From assembly GCF_902859645.1 (NCBI RefSeq), contig NZ_CADIJR010000034.1, positions 1-64,000 on the forward strand: a stretch of 64,000 bases of DNA. Reading direction: 5' to 3'. Position 1 is the stretch's first letter. Every line of letters starts with the position of its first letter. Under the pieces are notes generated by a model that was not told where the DNA came from, did no database searches, and saw only the letters and a program-made list of their open reading frames with translations. This DNA comes from Achromobacter insuavis (GTDB taxonomy: Bacteria > Pseudomonadota > Gammaproteobacteria > Burkholderiales > Burkholderiaceae_B). Shown here piece by piece: positions 8,191 to 19,190 of this stretch. The position numbers and the translations under genes are program-made.

Positions 8191-9465
8191 ATGCGGTTTT
8201 CGCCTAAACGTGTCTCAGGTCTGGCTTTTTCCGGCGGCGTCCTCGCGCTGTTGTTGGCGGGTTGCGGTGAAAAGCCGCAGATGAATCCCGGCATGCCGCA
8301 GGTCAGCGTCATCACGGTGCAGCCGCAGCGCACCCCCATCGTTTCCGAACTGCCCGGCCGCGTCGACGCGGTGCGCGACGCCCAGATCCGCTCGCGGGTC
8401 ACCGGCATCGTCCAGAAGATCACCTTCGAGCAGGGCGGCGACGTCAAGGAAAACCAGCTGCTGTTCAAGATCGATCCGGCGCCCTACAAGGCCGCCTACG
8501 ATCAGGCCACCGCGCAGCTCAAGCAGGCGCAGGCCAACCTGTTCAGCGCCAAGCTGCTGGCCGACCGCTACGCGCCGCTGGTCAAGGCCAACGCCGTCAG
8601 CAAGCAGGAATACGACAACGCCGTGGCGGCCTACCGCCAGGCCGATGCCACCGTGGCCGCCGCCAAGGCGGCGCAGGACAACGCCTCCATCAACCTCGGC
8701 TACACCGATGTCACCTCGCCCATCACGGGCCGCATCGGCAAGCCGCTGGTGACCGAAGGCGCGCTGGTCGAGGCGACCTCGGCCACGCAGATGGCGACCG
8801 TGCAGCAGCTCGACCCGATCTACGTGGACTTCACCCAGTCCACCGCGGACCTGGCTGCGCTGCGCCGCGCCTTCGCCAGCGGCAAGCTGCAGCAGGTCGG
8901 CAAGGACGCCGCCCGCGCCACGGTGGTGCTGGAAGACGGTTCCGAATACGACAAGCCGGGCAAGCTGCTGTTCACCGGCATCACGGTCGATCCCAGCACC
9001 GGCCAGGTCAACCTGCGCGCCGAGGTGCCCAACCCCGACGGCATCCTGTTGCCCGGCATGTACGTGCGCGTGCGGCTGGAGCAGGGCGTGGACGACCAGG
9101 CCCTGGTGGTGCCGCAGCAGGCGCTGCAACGCACCGCCGACGGTTCGCAGAGCCTGATGCTGGTCAAGGACAACAAGATCGAACAGTTGCCCGTCACCAC
9201 CGGCGGCGCCGTCAAGAACAGCTGGATCGTCACCAGCGGCCTGAAGGCCGGCGACGTGGTCGTGGTCGAAGGCTTCCAGAAGATCCGTCCCGGCGCCCCG
9301 GTGCAGGCCAGTCCCTGGAACAAGGACAAGGCGGGCGGGGCGCCCGCCGCGGGCGGCCAGCCGCCGGCACAGCCTGGCGCCAAGCCGGCGGATCCCGCGG
9401 CGGGCGCCCCCGCGGACCCCGCCAAGCCGGCGCAGCAGGCCCCGGCCGCCGGCCAGAAATCGTAA
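8191..9465 (+). CDS. RND efflux periplasmic adaptor (AcrA/MexA family) lipoprotein
   Basis: A 424-residue membrane-fusion protein. The lipobox LLLAGC places the lipidated Cys at 25. Barrel-sandwich, alpha-helical hairpin (about 100-170, rich in Ala and Gln) and beta-barrel regions follow in the usual order, with the family motif LGYTDVTSPITGRIG. A Pro/Ala-rich tail (about 385-424) is longer than usual. It bridges the inner-membrane pump and the outer-membrane channel. First of three genes; the pump follows after 63 bases. Achromobacter pumps of this type are called AxyA or AxyX; which one this is cannot be decided from sequence reading alone. Confidence 0.93.
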   Translation: MRFSPKRVSGLAFSGGVLALLLAGCGEKPQMNPGMPQVSVITVQPQRTPIVSELPGRVDAVRDAQIRSRVTGIVQKITFEQGGDVKENQLLFKIDPAPYKAAYDQATAQLKQAQANLFSAKLLADRYAPLVKANAVSKQEYDNAVAAYRQADATVAAAKAAQDNASINLGYTDVTSPITGRIGKPLVTEGALVEATSATQMATVQQLDPIYVDFTQSTADLAALRRAFASGKLQQVGKDAARATVVLEDGSEYDKPGKLLFTGITVDPSTGQVNLRAEVPNPDGILLPGMYVRVRLEQGVDDQALVVPQQALQRTADGSQSLMLVKDNKIEQLPVTTGGAVKNSWIVTSGLKAGDVVVVEGFQKIRPGAPVQASPWNKDKAGGAPAAGGQPPAQPGAKPADPAAGAPADPAKPAQQAPAAGQKS

Positions 9466-9528
9466 GCGGCTCGCAGCGCAACGCGCTGCGTTCCTCTTTG
9501 GTGAGCATCGCTTTCAGAGTCAGCCCAC

Positions 9529-12500
9529 ATGCCGCAATTTTTTATTGATCGACCAATTTTCGCCTGGGTAGTCGCCCTGTTCATCCTGCTGGCGGGGGTG
9601 CTGGCCATCCCCAACATGCCGGTATCGCAGTATCCCGACGTGGCGCCCCCGGCCATCACCATCACCGCGACCTATCCCGGCGCGTCGGCCAAGGAAGTGG
9701 CCGAATCGGTCACCAGTATCATCGAGGACAAGCTCAACGGCGCCAAGGGCCTGATCTACTACGAGTCGGTCAGCGATTCCTATGGCACCTCGACCATCAC
9801 CGCCACCTTCGCGCCTGGCCGCGATCCCGACCTGGCGCAGGTGGACGTGCAGAACCGCGTGTCCAACGTGATCGCCCAGCTGCCCTCCGCGGTGCAGCAA
9901 CAGGGCCTGAAGTACGAGCAGACCAGTACCGGCTTCCTGATGATCGTGACGCTGTCGTCCACCGACGGCTCGCTCGACCAGACGGCGCTGGCCGACTACA
10001 TCACCCGCAACATCCAGAACCCGGTGTCGCGGGTGTCCGGCGTGGGCCAGTTCCAGCTGTTCGCGGCGCCGCGCGCCATGCGCATCTGGGTCGATCCGGC
10101 CAAGCTGGTGGGCTTCAGCCTGAGCATGGCCGAGGTCAACCAGGCCATCGCCGCGCAGAACGTGCTGGTGTCCGGCGGCAGCATCGGCGCGCCGCCCAAC
10201 CCCGAATCGCAGCGCATCACCGCCACCGTGGTGGCCAACGGCCAGCTCAGCACCGTCGAGGGGTTCGGCAAGATCGTGCTGCGCGCCAACACCGATGGCT
10301 CCAAGGTGCTGCTGCGCGACGTCGCCCGCATCGAGGTCGGCGCCGACAACTACCAGTTCGGCGCCCGCCTGAACGGCAAGCCGACGGCGGCCTTCGCCAT
10401 CGTGCTGTCGCCGGACGCCAACGCGCTGGCCACCGCTCAGGGCGTGCGCCAGCAGATGGATGAGCTGTCCAAGTACTTCCCGGGCAACATCACCTACGCC
10501 ATCCCCTACGACACCGCGCCCTACGTCAAGGTCTCGATCGAGCAGGTGCTGCACACCCTGGCCGAAGCCATGGTGCTGGTGTTCCTGGTGATGTACCTGT
10601 TCCTGCAGAACGTGCGCTACACCCTGATCCCGGCGCTGGTGGTGCCGGTGGCCATGCTGGGCTCGTTCGCGGTGATGCTGGGGCTGGGCTTCTCCATCAA
10701 CGTGCTGACCATGTTCGCCATGGTGCTGGCCATCGGTATTCTGGTGGACGACGCCATCGTGGTGGTCGAGAACGTCGAGCGGATCATGGCGACCGAAGGC
10801 TTGCCGCCCAAGGAAGCGACCAAGAAGGCCATGCCGCAGATCAGCGGCGCCATCATCGGCATCACGCTGGTGCTGGTGACGGTGTTCCTGCCGCTGGCCT
10901 TCATGAGCGGGTCGGTGGGCGTGATCTACCGCCAGTTCTCGGTGGCCATGGCCGTGTCGATCTTTTTCTCGGCGCTGCTGGCGCTGACCTTCACGCCGGC
11001 GCTGTGCGCGACCATCCTGAAGCCGGTGCCCAAGGGACACCACAACGACAAGAAGGGCTTCTTCGGCTGGTTCAACCGCAAGTTCGACGCCACCACGCAC
11101 GGCTACCAGAACTGGGTTTCGCGCATCCTGCACAAGGGCGGCCGCATGATGCTGGCGTTCCTGGTGCTGGTGATCCTGCTGGGCTGGCTGTACCTGCGCC
11201 TGCCGTCGTCGTTCCTGCCGGAAGAAGACCAGGGCTACGTCATCAGCAACATCGAGCTGCCCACGGGCGCCAGCGCCAACCGCACGGTGGAGGTGATCGA
11301 GGAGGTCGAGGCCTATTTCCGCCAGATCCCCGCGGTCGAGAACATCATTACCGTGCAGGGCTTCAGCTTCAACGGCAACGGCCTGAACGCGGCCATCGCC
11401 TTCACCACGCTCAAGGACTTCAAGGACCGCAAGGGCAAGGGCGATTCCGCCGGCGCCATCGCGTTCAATGCCTTCCAGAAGCAGTTGATGGGGGTGCACG
11501 ACGCCATGGTGTTCACGCTGGTGCCGCCCGCGATCTCGTCGCTCGGCAACGCCACCGGTTTCGACCTGCGCCTGCAGGATCGCGGCTCGGCCGGCACCGA
11601 CGCGCTGGCCGCGGCCACGGGCCAGCTGATGGGCATGGCGATGAAGAGCCCGGTGCTGTCGCAGGTGCGCATCACCGGCCTGTCGGCCGGCGCGCAGCTG
11701 ACGCTGGATATCGACCGCGACAAGGCCGCCGCGCTGGGGGTGAACTTCGACGAGGCCGCCTCGCTGATTTCCACCGCGGTCGGTTCGGCCTACCTGAGCA
11801 AGTTCCCCAACCTGGGCCGGATGCAGAACATCTGGGTGCAGGCGGATGCGCCGTACCGCATGCAGCTGTCCGACGTGCTCAAGCTCAACGCCCGCAACGC
11901 GCAGGGCGGCATGGTGCCGCTGTCGACGTTCGTCACCGCCAAGTGGTCGCAAGGCCCGGTGCAGGTGGTGCGCTACAACAGCTACGAATCCATGCGGATC
12001 GGCGGCAGCGCCGCGGCCGGCTACACGACCGGCCAGGCCATGGAGGAAATGCAGAAGCTGGTGGGCCAGCTGCCGCAGGGCTTCGGCTACGAGTGGACCG
12101 GGCTGTCCTACCAGGAGCGCCAGGCCGGCAACCAGGCCCCGATCCTGATGGGCCTGTCGCTGCTGGTGGTGTTCCTGGTGCTGGCCGCGCTGTATGAAAG
12201 CTGGGCCATCCCGATCTCGGTGATGCTGGTGGTGCCGCTGGGCATGCTGGGCGCGGTGGCGCTGGTCAGCGCGCTGGGCATGTCCAACGACGTGTACTTC
12301 CAGGTGGGCATGGTGACCGTGATCGGGCTGGCGGCCAAAAACGCCATCCTGATCGTGGAATTCGCCAAGGACCAGTACGCGCGCGGCATGGGTCTCTACG
12401 AGGCGGCGGTGGAAGCCGCGCGCCTGCGGTTCCGGCCGATCCTGATGACCTCGCTGGCCTTCATCCTGGGCGTGGTGCCGCTGGCCATGGCCACCGGCGC

Positions 12501-12750
12501 CGGCGCCGCCAGCCAGCGCGCGGTGGGCCTGGGCGTGTTGGGCGGCATGCTGGCCGCCACGCCGTTCGCGGTGATTTTCGTGCCGACCTTCTTCGTCGTG
12601 GTGCTGGGCCTGTTCAAGACCAAGCCGCGCCTGCTGGGCGCCGAGCTGCGCGCCTTCGAGGAAGAGCAGGCGGCCAAGAAGGCGGCCGCGGGGCAGACCC
12701 CGCCGGACGCTCCCGCACAACCCAACGGTGGCCAGGAGGGCAAGGAATGA
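9529..12750 (+). CDS. RND multidrug efflux pump, inner-membrane subunit (AcrB/MexB family)
   Basis: A 1073-residue hydrophobe/amphiphile-efflux RND transporter with the standard length and twelve-helix plan. It begins MPQFFIDRPIFAWVVALFI. The proton-relay residues are visible: Asp407 and Asp408 in GILVDDAIVVVENV (TM4) and Lys937 in GLAAKNAILIVEFAKD (TM10). Two large periplasmic loops separate TM1/2 and TM7/8. It uses proton influx to expel drugs from the periplasm and membrane. The stop overlaps the channel gene start by four bases (12747-12750). The C-terminal tail is charged and Ala/Pro-rich. Confidence 0.96.
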   Translation: MPQFFIDRPIFAWVVALFILLAGVLAIPNMPVSQYPDVAPPAITITATYPGASAKEVAESVTSIIEDKLNGAKGLIYYESVSDSYGTSTITATFAPGRDPDLAQVDVQNRVSNVIAQLPSAVQQQGLKYEQTSTGFLMIVTLSSTDGSLDQTALADYITRNIQNPVSRVSGVGQFQLFAAPRAMRIWVDPAKLVGFSLSMAEVNQAIAAQNVLVSGGSIGAPPNPESQRITATVVANGQLSTVEGFGKIVLRANTDGSKVLLRDVARIEVGADNYQFGARLNGKPTAAFAIVLSPDANALATAQGVRQQMDELSKYFPGNITYAIPYDTAPYVKVSIEQVLHTLAEAMVLVFLVMYLFLQNVRYTLIPALVVPVAMLGSFAVMLGLGFSINVLTMFAMVLAIGILVDDAIVVVENVERIMATEGLPPKEATKKAMPQISGAIIGITLVLVTVFLPLAFMSGSVGVIYRQFSVAMAVSIFFSALLALTFTPALCATILKPVPKGHHNDKKGFFGWFNRKFDATTHGYQNWVSRILHKGGRMMLAFLVLVILLGWLYLRLPSSFLPEEDQGYVISNIELPTGASANRTVEVIEEVEAYFRQIPAVENIITVQGFSFNGNGLNAAIAFTTLKDFKDRKGKGDSAGAIAFNAFQKQLMGVHDAMVFTLVPPAISSLGNATGFDLRLQDRGSAGTDALAAATGQLMGMAMKSPVLSQVRITGLSAGAQLTLDIDRDKAAALGVNFDEAASLISTAVGSAYLSKFPNLGRMQNIWVQADAPYRMQLSDVLKLNARNAQGGMVPLSTFVTAKWSQGPVQVVRYNSYESMRIGGSAAAGYTTGQAMEEMQKLVGQLPQGFGYEWTGLSYQERQAGNQAPILMGLSLLVVFLVLAALYESWAIPISVMLVVPLGMLGAVALVSALGMSNDVYFQVGMVTVIGLAAKNAILIVEFAKDQYARGMGLYEAAVEAARLRFRPILMTSLAFILGVVPLAMATGAGAASQRAVGLGVLGGMLAATPFAVIFVPTFFVVVLGLFKTKPRLLGAELRAFEEEQAAKKAAAGQTPPDAPAQPNGGQEGKE

Positions 12751-14240
12751 GCGCCCTGATGTTCAAACAGACCGCCTTGTCCGCCTTCGTGGCGGTGGCG
12801 TTGGCCGGCTGCTCGCTGGCGCCCGACTACAAGCGTCCCGACGCGCCGGTCTCCGGCAACTGGCCGGACCAGCCCAAGGTGCAGTACGGCGCGTATGCCA
12901 ATCCGATGACGCTGGGCACGCAGCCCGCGTCCGCGGTGGCGCCGCAGGCGGCCACGGCCGCCGCCGACCTGGGCTGGCGCGAGTTCTTCCACGATCCGCG
13001 CCTGCAGCGCCTGATCGAACTGGCGCTGGTCAACAACCGCGATCTGCGCGTGGCGGTGCAGCGCGTCGAAGAGGCGCGCGCCCAGTACGGCGTGCAGCGC
13101 GGCGCGCAGTGGCCGAGCATCGGCGCCGGCATCCAGGGCCAGCGCCAGCACCTGCCGCGCAACATGCGCCCGGGCGGTCCCGATTCGACCTCGATCAGCA
13201 GCTCGTACCAGGCCGGTCTGGGCCTGACCACGTTCGAGATCGACCTGTTCGGCCGGCTGCGCAGCCTGTCGGAAGCGGCATACCAGCAGTACCTGTCGAC
13301 CGAGCAGGCGCAGAAGAGCACGCACATCACGCTGATCGGGTCGGTGGCCGAGTCGTATTTCAACCTGCGCGCGGCCGAGGTCCAGCTGGAACTGACGCAG
13401 CGCACGCTGTCCTCGCGCCAGGAATCCTACAACCTGGTCAAGCGCCGCTTCGACGGCGGCGTGGCGTCCGAGCTCGACCTGAACCAGTCCAAGTCGCTGC
13501 TGGACACGGCCTCGGCCGACCTGGCGCAACTGGCCCGCGCCCGTGCGCAGGCGATCAACGCGCTGGTGGTGCTGCTGGGCACGCCGCTGCCCGATGACCT
13601 GCCGGCGCCGGCGCCGTTCGGCCGCGACCAGCTGCTGGCGAGCGTGCCGGCCGGCCTGCCGTCCGACCTGCTGGAACGCCGTCCGGACATCCTGGCCGCC
13701 GAGAACAACCTGAAGTCGGCCAATGCCAACATCGGCGCGGCGCGCGCGGCGTTCTTCCCGACCATCTCGCTGACCGGCCTGCTGGGCGTGTCGAGCCCGT
13801 CGCTGGATACGCTGTTCAAGGGCGGGCAGGGGTACTGGAGCTTCTCGCCGTCGATCACCACGCCGCTGTTCGCGGGCGGCAGCATCCGCGAAGGCCTGAA
13901 TCTCGCCAAGGCGCGCGACAATATCGCGGTGGCGCAGTATGAGCAGACCATCCAGCAGGCGTTCCGCGAAGTCTCGGACGCGCTGGCGGGCGAGGCCACC
14001 TATGGCGCGCAGCTGGACGCCCAGCGCGCGCTGCAGGATTCGTCGGCGCGCACCCTGGAACTGTCGAATCTGCGGTATACCAATGGGGTCGACAGCTACC
14101 TGCAGGTGCAGACCGCGCAAGTGGACTTTTTCAATGCCCAGCTGGCGCTGGTGCAAACCGGCCTGGCCGCGCTGATCAACCGTGTGGAACTCTACAAGGC
14201 GTTGGGCGGCGGCTGGGAAGAAACAACGAAAGTGCAATGA
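12747..14240 (+). CDS. RND efflux outer-membrane channel (OprM/NodT family)
   Basis: A 497-residue outer-membrane factor lipoprotein. The lipobox VALAGC puts the lipidated Cys at 22. Two OEP repeats follow, with family features [17 protein letters not shown] and [15 protein letters not shown]. As a trimer it forms the TolC-like exit duct. The start ATG 12747 overlaps the pump stop and the stop overlaps pdxJ ATG 14237, so the housekeeping gene pdxJ is read from, or at least coupled to, the efflux operon. Confidence 0.94.
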   Translation: MSALMFKQTALSAFVAVALAGCSLAPDYKRPDAPVSGNWPDQPKVQYGAYANPMTLGTQPASAVAPQAATAAADLGWREFFHDPRLQRLIELALVNNRDLRVAVQRVEEARAQYGVQRGAQWPSIGAGIQGQRQHLPRNMRPGGPDSTSISSSYQAGLGLTTFEIDLFGRLRSLSEAAYQQYLSTEQAQKSTHITLIGSVAESYFNLRAAEVQLELTQRTLSSRQESYNLVKRRFDGGVASELDLNQSKSLLDTASADLAQLARARAQAINALVVLLGTPLPDDLPAPAPFGRDQLLASVPAGLPSDLLERRPDILAAENNLKSANANIGAARAAFFPTISLTGLLGVSSPSLDTLFKGGQGYWSFSPSITTPLFAGGSIREGLNLAKARDNIAVAQYEQTIQQAFREVSDALAGEATYGAQLDAQRALQDSSARTLELSNLRYTNGVDSYLQVQTAQVDFFNAQLALVQTGLAALINRVELYKALGGGWEETTKVQ

Positions 14241-14977
14241 TAGAACTTGGTGTAAACATCGATCACGTCGCGACCCTGCGGCAGCAGCGTCACACGACCT
14301 ATCCCGACCCGGTGGCGGCGGCGCTGCGCGCCGAGGACGCCGGCGCCGACCTGATCACGCTGCATCTGCGCGAAGACCGCCGCCACATCCAGGACGCCGA
14401 CGTCTACGCGATCCGGCCGCAGCTGCGCACGCGCATGAACCTGGAATGCGCGGTCACGCCCGAGATGCTGGAGATCGCCTGCGCGGTCAAGCCCAATGAC
14501 GTCTGCCTGGTGCCGGAAAAGCGCACCGAGCTGACCACCGAGGGCGGACTGGAAGTGGCGGGCGCCATGTCGGCGGTGTCGGACGCCGTCGGCCTGCTGG
14601 CCGAGGCCGGCATCCGCGTGTCGCTCTTCATCGATCCGGACCCCGCGCAGATCGAAGCCGCCGCCCGCGCGGGCGCGCCGGTCATCGAGCTGCACACCGG
14701 CGCCTACGCCGAAGCCGAGGGCGAAGCCGCCCTGGCCGAGCTGGAGCGCATCCGCGTGGCGGTGGCCGAAGGGCTGCGCCATGGCCTGCGCGTCAACGCC
14801 GGCCATGGCCTGCACTACGGCAACGTCAAGCCGGTGGCGGCGCTGGACGGCATTTCCGAGCTCAACATCGGCCACGCCATCGTGGCGCAGGCGGTGTTCG
14901 ACGGCTGGGAAAAGGCGGTGCGCGACATGAAGGCGCTGATGGTGCAGGCCCGCCTGGAAGCGCTGCGCGGCCGTTGA
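14237..14977 (+). CDS. pdxJ: Pyridoxine 5'-phosphate synthase
   Basis: A 246-residue TIM-barrel enzyme that condenses 1-deoxyxylulose 5-phosphate with 3-amino-2-oxopropyl phosphate to make pyridoxine 5'-phosphate. It starts with the family signature [17 protein letters not shown]. Other family motifs are [23 protein letters not shown] and [12 protein letters not shown]. Length is normal for the family. The ATG overlaps the preceding channel stop, and acpS follows after about 35 bases. Confidence 0.97.
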   Translation: MIELGVNIDHVATLRQQRHTTYPDPVAAALRAEDAGADLITLHLREDRRHIQDADVYAIRPQLRTRMNLECAVTPEMLEIACAVKPNDVCLVPEKRTELTTEGGLEVAGAMSAVSDAVGLLAEAGIRVSLFIDPDPAQIEAAARAGAPVIELHTGAYAEAEGEAALAELERIRVAVAEGLRHGLRVNAGHGLHYGNVKPVAALDGISELNIGHAIVAQAVFDGWEKAVRDMKALMVQARLEALRGR

Positions 14978-15012
14978 GCCCGGGCCCGATCCCTTCCCAC
15001 GGCGCCGCAGCG

Positions 15013-15450
15013 ATGTCCCAGCCCGAAGCCCCTCCCGCCGTCCCCGCGCCGGCCGCCATCGGCGGCATCGGCATGGACCTGCTGCGCATCGACCGCATCG
15101 AGCGCGCCCTGGCGCGCCACGGCGACCGCTTCGCCGAGAAGATCCTGGGACCCGAGGAACTGGCCAAGTTCCACGCCCGCCGCGCCCGCGACCCGGTGCG
15201 CGGCGTGCGCTTCCTGGCGACGCGCTTTGCCGCCAAGGAAGCCTTCTCCAAGGCGGTGGGGCTGGGCATGCGCATGCCCATGACCTGGCGCCGGGTGCAG
15301 ACCCTGAACGCGCCCGGCGGCCGGCCGGTGCTGGTGATCGCGCCCGAACTGCTGGAATGGTACGTGCAGCGCTTCGGCGCCGCGCACGTTTCCATCACCG
15401 ATGAATCCGACATGGCCGCCGCCTATGTGGTGGTCGAACGCAAGCCCTGA
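15013..15450 (+). CDS. acpS: Holo-[acyl-carrier-protein] synthase
   Basis: A 145-residue phosphopantetheinyl transferase that transfers the CoA arm to apo-ACP. Magnesium-binding residues lie in [13 protein letters not shown] (Asp) and [11 protein letters not shown] (Glu). The ATG at 15013 is used; an in-frame TTG at 14974 would overlap pdxJ by four bases but would add a non-conserved leader. Even so there is an unusual Pro/Ala-rich leader of about 18 residues before the conserved core. The pdxJ-acpS order is classic in proteobacteria. Confidence 0.94.
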   Translation: MSQPEAPPAVPAPAAIGGIGMDLLRIDRIERALARHGDRFAEKILGPEELAKFHARRARDPVRGVRFLATRFAAKEAFSKAVGLGMRMPMTWRRVQTLNAPGGRPVLVIAPELLEWYVQRFGAAHVSITDESDMAAAYVVVERKP

Positions 15451-15493
15451 GCCCGCGGGCCGGCCTGCAAGACACAGACAGAAGGACACGCCG

Positions 15494-16549
15494 ATGGCCA
15501 AGAAGAAATCCCGGGCGCTGCCGCCCGGTCCCGTGATGGTCGATGTGGCCGGCACTGTGCTGACCAAGGAAGAAAAGAAGCGCCTGCGCCACCCGCTGGT
15601 GGGCGGCGTGATCCTGTTCGCGCGCAATTTCGAGAACCGCCGCCAGCTGACCGAGCTGACCCGCCAGATCCACAAAGCGCGCAAGGAGCGCCTGCTGATC
15701 CTGGTCGACCACGAGGGCGGCCGGGTGCAGCGCTTCCGCGAGGACGGCTTCACGCCGCTGCCGGCGATGCGCGACCTGGGCGTGCTGTGGGACCGCGATC
15801 CGCTGACCGCCATGCGCCTGGCGACCGAGGCCGGCTACGTGCTGGCCGCCGAACTGCGCGCCTGCGGCGTGGACATGAGCTTCACGCCGGTGCTGGACCT
15901 GGACTACGGCGTCAGCAAGGTGATCGGCAACCGCGCCTTCCACCATGACGCGCGGGTGGTGACGATGCTGTCGCGCGCGCTGATCCAGGGCCTGGCGCTG
16001 GCCGGCATGTCGGCCTGCGGCAAGCATTTCCCGGGGCACGGTTTCGTCGGCGCGGATTCGCACCACGAGATCCCGGTCGATCCGCGCCCGCTCGAACGCA
16101 TCCTGAAGGACGACGCCGCGCCCTACGCCTGGCTGGGCGACGCGGTGCTGCCGTCGGTGATGCCGGCGCACGTGATCTACCCCAAGGTCGACAAGCATCC
16201 GGCCGGCTTCTCCAGGCGCTGGGTGCAGGACATCCTGCGCACCCGCCTGGGCTACGATGGCGTGGTGTTCTCGGATGACCTGACCATGGAAGGCGCGTCC
16301 GTCGCCGGCGACATCCTGGCGCGTGCCCAGGCCGCGCTCGGCGCCGGCTGCGACATGGTGCTGGTGTGCAACCGGCCCGACCTGGCCGACGAGCTGCTGG
16401 CGCGGCTCGAGTTCGACCATGCGCCCGAGTCCGTGGCCCGCATCCGCCGGTTGATGCCGCGTTTCGACGCGCTCGACTGGGACTCCCTGCAGGCCGAAAG
16501 CCGTTACCAGAATGCCCGACGACTTCAATCTCAAATCGTTCCTGGCTGA
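15494..16549 (+). CDS. nagZ: Beta-N-acetylhexosaminidase, peptidoglycan recycling
   Basis: A 351-residue glycoside hydrolase family 3 enzyme that removes GlcNAc from anhydro-muropeptides in the cytoplasm. The motif [20 protein letters not shown] contains the His-Asp pair of the mobile loop, and the nucleophile Asp lies in [24 protein letters not shown] binds sugar. The start is ATG 15494; no signal peptide is visible, as expected. The 3' end overlaps uvrC by 38 bases in another frame. Confidence 0.96.
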   Translation: MAKKKSRALPPGPVMVDVAGTVLTKEEKKRLRHPLVGGVILFARNFENRRQLTELTRQIHKARKERLLILVDHEGGRVQRFREDGFTPLPAMRDLGVLWDRDPLTAMRLATEAGYVLAAELRACGVDMSFTPVLDLDYGVSKVIGNRAFHHDARVVTMLSRALIQGLALAGMSACGKHFPGHGFVGADSHHEIPVDPRPLERILKDDAAPYAWLGDAVLPSVMPAHVIYPKVDKHPAGFSRRWVQDILRTRLGYDGVVFSDDLTMEGASVAGDILARAQAALGAGCDMVLVCNRPDLADELLARLEFDHAPESVARIRRLMPRFDALDWDSLQAESRYQNARRLQSQIVPG

Positions 16550-18341
16550 CCTGCCGCATCTTCCGGGTGTCTACCGGCACCTGGATGCGGCCGGCGAGGT
16601 CATGTATGTCGGCAAGGCGCGCGACCTGAAAAAGCGCGTCTCGTCGTATTTCCAGAAGAACCTGGCCAGCCCGCGCATCGCCCAGATGGTGGCGAAGGTG
16701 GCGCGGCTGGAGGTCACGGTGACGCGCTCCGAAGCCGAAGCGCTGATCCTGGAAAACAACCTCATCAAGAGCCTGAAGCCGCGGTACAACATCCTGTTCC
16801 GCGACGACAAGTCCTACCCGTACCTGCTGATCACCGGCCACGACTGGCCGCGCATCGCCTATTACCGCGGCGCCACCAACAAGCGCGGCCAGTATTTCGG
16901 CCCGTTCCCGAACGCCTGGGCGGTGCGCGAGACCATCCAGATCCTGCAGAAGGTGTTCCGCCTGCGGACCTGTGAGGACACCGTCTTCGCCAACCGCTCG
17001 CGGCCCTGTCTGCTGCACCAGATCGGGCGCTGCTCGGCGCCCTGTGTCGGCGCCATCGCGGCGCAGGACTACGCCTCGGACGTGCAGCGCGCGGTGCGCT
17101 TTTTGAACGGCGAGGCCAAGGACGTGATGGGCGAGATCGAGGCCCGCATGCTGGAGGCCGCCGAGGCGTTGCGCTTCGAGGAAGCCGCCGCGCTGCGCGA
17201 CCAGATGGGCTCGCTGGCGCGGGTGCTGCATCAGCAGACCATGGAAAACGTCAGCGGCGAGGACACCGATATCGTCGCGGTCGCCATCGCCGGCGGCAAG
17301 GTCTGCGTCAACCTCGCCATGGTGCGGGGCGGACGCCACCTGGGCGACAAGCCGTTCTTCCCGACCCATGCCGAGGGCGAGGCCGCGCCGCAGGTGCTGG
17401 AAGCCTTCGTGGCGCAGCACTACACCGACAACGCGCTGCCGCCGGTGCTGGTCTGTTCGCACGCGCTGCCCGACGCCGGCCTGATCGACCTGCTGGTGGA
17501 GCAGGCCGGCGGCCGTCCGTCGCGCGTGCTGACCCGGCCGCAGGGCGCCCGCCGCGCCTGGCTGGAGCAGGCGGTCAAGAACGCCGAGATGGCGCTGGCC
17601 CGCGCCCTGACTGAATCCGGCGCCCGCGCCGCCCGCACCCTGGCGCTGGCCGAGACGCTGGACCTGGATACCGACGAGGCGGCGCTGGACGCGCTGCGCA
17701 TCGAGTGCTTCGACATCAGCCATACCGCCGGCGAGGCCACCCAGGCCTCCTGCGTGGTGTTCGAGCACCACGACATGCAGCCGTCGCTGTACCGCCGTTA
17801 CAACATTGCCGGCATCACGCCGGGCGACGACTACGCCGCCATGCGCCAGGTGCTGACGCGGCGCTTCGCCAAGGTGGCCGACGGCGAGGCCCAAATGCCC
17901 GGGCTGGTGCTGATCGACGGCGGCAAGGGCCAGGTCGAGGTGGCGCGCCAGGTGTTCGCCGAGCTGGGCCTGGACATCCAGGCGCTGGTGGGCGTGGCCA
18001 AGGGCGAAGGGCGCAAGGTCGGCCTGGAAACCCTGGTATTCGCCGACGGCCGCCCGCCGGTGGCGCTGGGCGGCGAATCGGCCGCGCTGATGCTGATCGC
18101 CCAGGTGCGCGACGAGGCCCACCGTTTCGCCATCACCGGCATGCGGGCGCGCCGCGCCAAGACCCGCAACGTGTCGCGGCTGGAGGAGATCGAAGGGGTC
18201 GGGGCGCGCCGGCGGCAGCGCCTGCTGGCCCGTTTCGGCGGTTTTTCGGGGGTGGCGTCGGCCAGTATCGAGGATCTGGCGTCGGTGGACGGGATTTCCG
18301 AGGACCTGGCCGAACGGATCTATGAGGCGCTGCGCGGATAA
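16512..18341 (+). CDS. uvrC: Excinuclease ABC subunit C
   Basis: A 609-residue UvrC, the dual-incision nuclease of nucleotide excision repair. An N-terminal GIY-YIG domain (PGVYRHLD...[13 protein letters not shown], about 17-95) makes the 3' cut. A UVR domain (about 200-235), the RNase H-like nuclease domain for the 5' cut (about 380-540) and C-terminal helix-hairpin-helix motifs ([18 protein letters not shown]) follow. The ATG at 16512 begins the conserved N-terminus, so the 38-base overlap with nagZ is real. Confidence 0.97.
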   Translation: MPDDFNLKSFLADLPHLPGVYRHLDAAGEVMYVGKARDLKKRVSSYFQKNLASPRIAQMVAKVARLEVTVTRSEAEALILENNLIKSLKPRYNILFRDDKSYPYLLITGHDWPRIAYYRGATNKRGQYFGPFPNAWAVRETIQILQKVFRLRTCEDTVFANRSRPCLLHQIGRCSAPCVGAIAAQDYASDVQRAVRFLNGEAKDVMGEIEARMLEAAEALRFEEAAALRDQMGSLARVLHQQTMENVSGEDTDIVAVAIAGGKVCVNLAMVRGGRHLGDKPFFPTHAEGEAAPQVLEAFVAQHYTDNALPPVLVCSHALPDAGLIDLLVEQAGGRPSRVLTRPQGARRAWLEQAVKNAEMALARALTESGARAARTLALAETLDLDTDEAALDALRIECFDISHTAGEATQASCVVFEHHDMQPSLYRRYNIAGITPGDDYAAMRQVLTRRFAKVADGEAQMPGLVLIDGGKGQVEVARQVFAELGLDIQALVGVAKGEGRKVGLETLVFADGRPPVALGGESAALMLIAQVRDEAHRFAITGMRARRAKTRNVSRLEEIEGVGARRRQRLLARFGGFSGVASASIEDLASVDGISEDLAERIYEALRG

Positions 18342-18421
18342 GGCCCGGAACGCCCGTTTCACGGCCGTCCGGCGGCCGCGAGACAGCCAGTGCAACCCGG
18401 CTGATGTAGCATACGGACACT

Positions 18422-18994
18422 ATGCCAATTAACGTACCCATAATTCTGACGTGGCTGCGGATAGCCATGATTCCGCTGGTGGTAGGGCTGTTCTACCTGC
18501 CTGAAAGCTGGTTGTCCGTGCCGGTGCGCGATACCTTCGCCGCCTGGGCGTTCATCATCGCCGCGCTGACCGACTGGTTCGATGGCTGGCTGGCGCGCCG
18601 CTGGAACCAGACGTCGGCGTTCGGGGCGTTCCTGGATCCGGTGGCGGACAAGCTGATGGTCTGCGCCGCGCTGATCGTGCTGCTGGACCTGAGCCGCGTC
18701 GACGCCTTCATTTCGCTCATCATCATCGGCCGCGAAATCACCATTTCGGCGCTGCGCGAGTGGATGGCCAAGATCGGCGCCAGCGCCAGCGTGGCGGTGC
18801 ACCGGCTGGGCAAGTTCAAGACCGCCGCGCAGATGGTGGCGATTCCGTGCCTGCTGTACAACCAGCCGATCCACGGCATTTCCACCAAGATGCTGGGCGA
18901 CGTGCTGATCATCGTGGCCGCGGTGCTGACGGTCTGGTCGATGCTGTATTACCTGCAGCGCGCCTGGCCCGCGATCCGCGAGAAAGCGCAGTAA
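18422..18994 (+). CDS. pgsA: CDP-diacylglycerol-glycerol-3-phosphate 3-phosphatidyltransferase
   Basis: A 190-residue membrane enzyme making phosphatidylglycerol phosphate. The CDP-alcohol phosphatidyltransferase motif DG-x2-AR-x8-G-x3-D-x3-D is complete (DGWLARRW...GAFLDPVADK, about 44-68). Several hydrophobic helices surround it. It lies 80 bases after uvrC, a frequent pairing in proteobacteria. The 196 bases after it (18995-19190) show no convincing gene. Confidence 0.95.
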   Translation: MPINVPIILTWLRIAMIPLVVGLFYLPESWLSVPVRDTFAAWAFIIAALTDWFDGWLARRWNQTSAFGAFLDPVADKLMVCAALIVLLDLSRVDAFISLIIIGREITISALREWMAKIGASASVAVHRLGKFKTAAQMVAIPCLLYNQPIHGISTKMLGDVLIIVAAVLTVWSMLYYLQRAWPAIREKAQ

Positions 18995-19190
18995 ACCACG
19001 GCGGCCCGGCTCGCGCCCGGGGCCGTCGGGACAGACCAAGAGCGATGCCGGCGGGGCAAAGACCGCGACCGGCCCGGCCATGCGCCGCATTCGCCAAAGG
19101 GACAACGCCGGCCAGGCCGGACGTTGCTGGAGACAACCCGCGAGCCGCCCCGGGGCGGCCGCCTTTCGCCGCTGCCCGCGGCCTTGCGCA

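Noticed and set aside
9520-12720. A 1066-codon open frame on the minus strand opposite the RND pump gene
   Set aside because: Its product is a His/Arg/Gln-rich mirror of the sense gene with no domain, caused by the strong GC-rich codon bias; the + strand gene has all family motifs.
15912-18395. An 827-codon minus-strand frame opposite nagZ and uvrC
   Set aside because: Low-complexity composition and complete overlap with two well-supported genes; antisense shadow.
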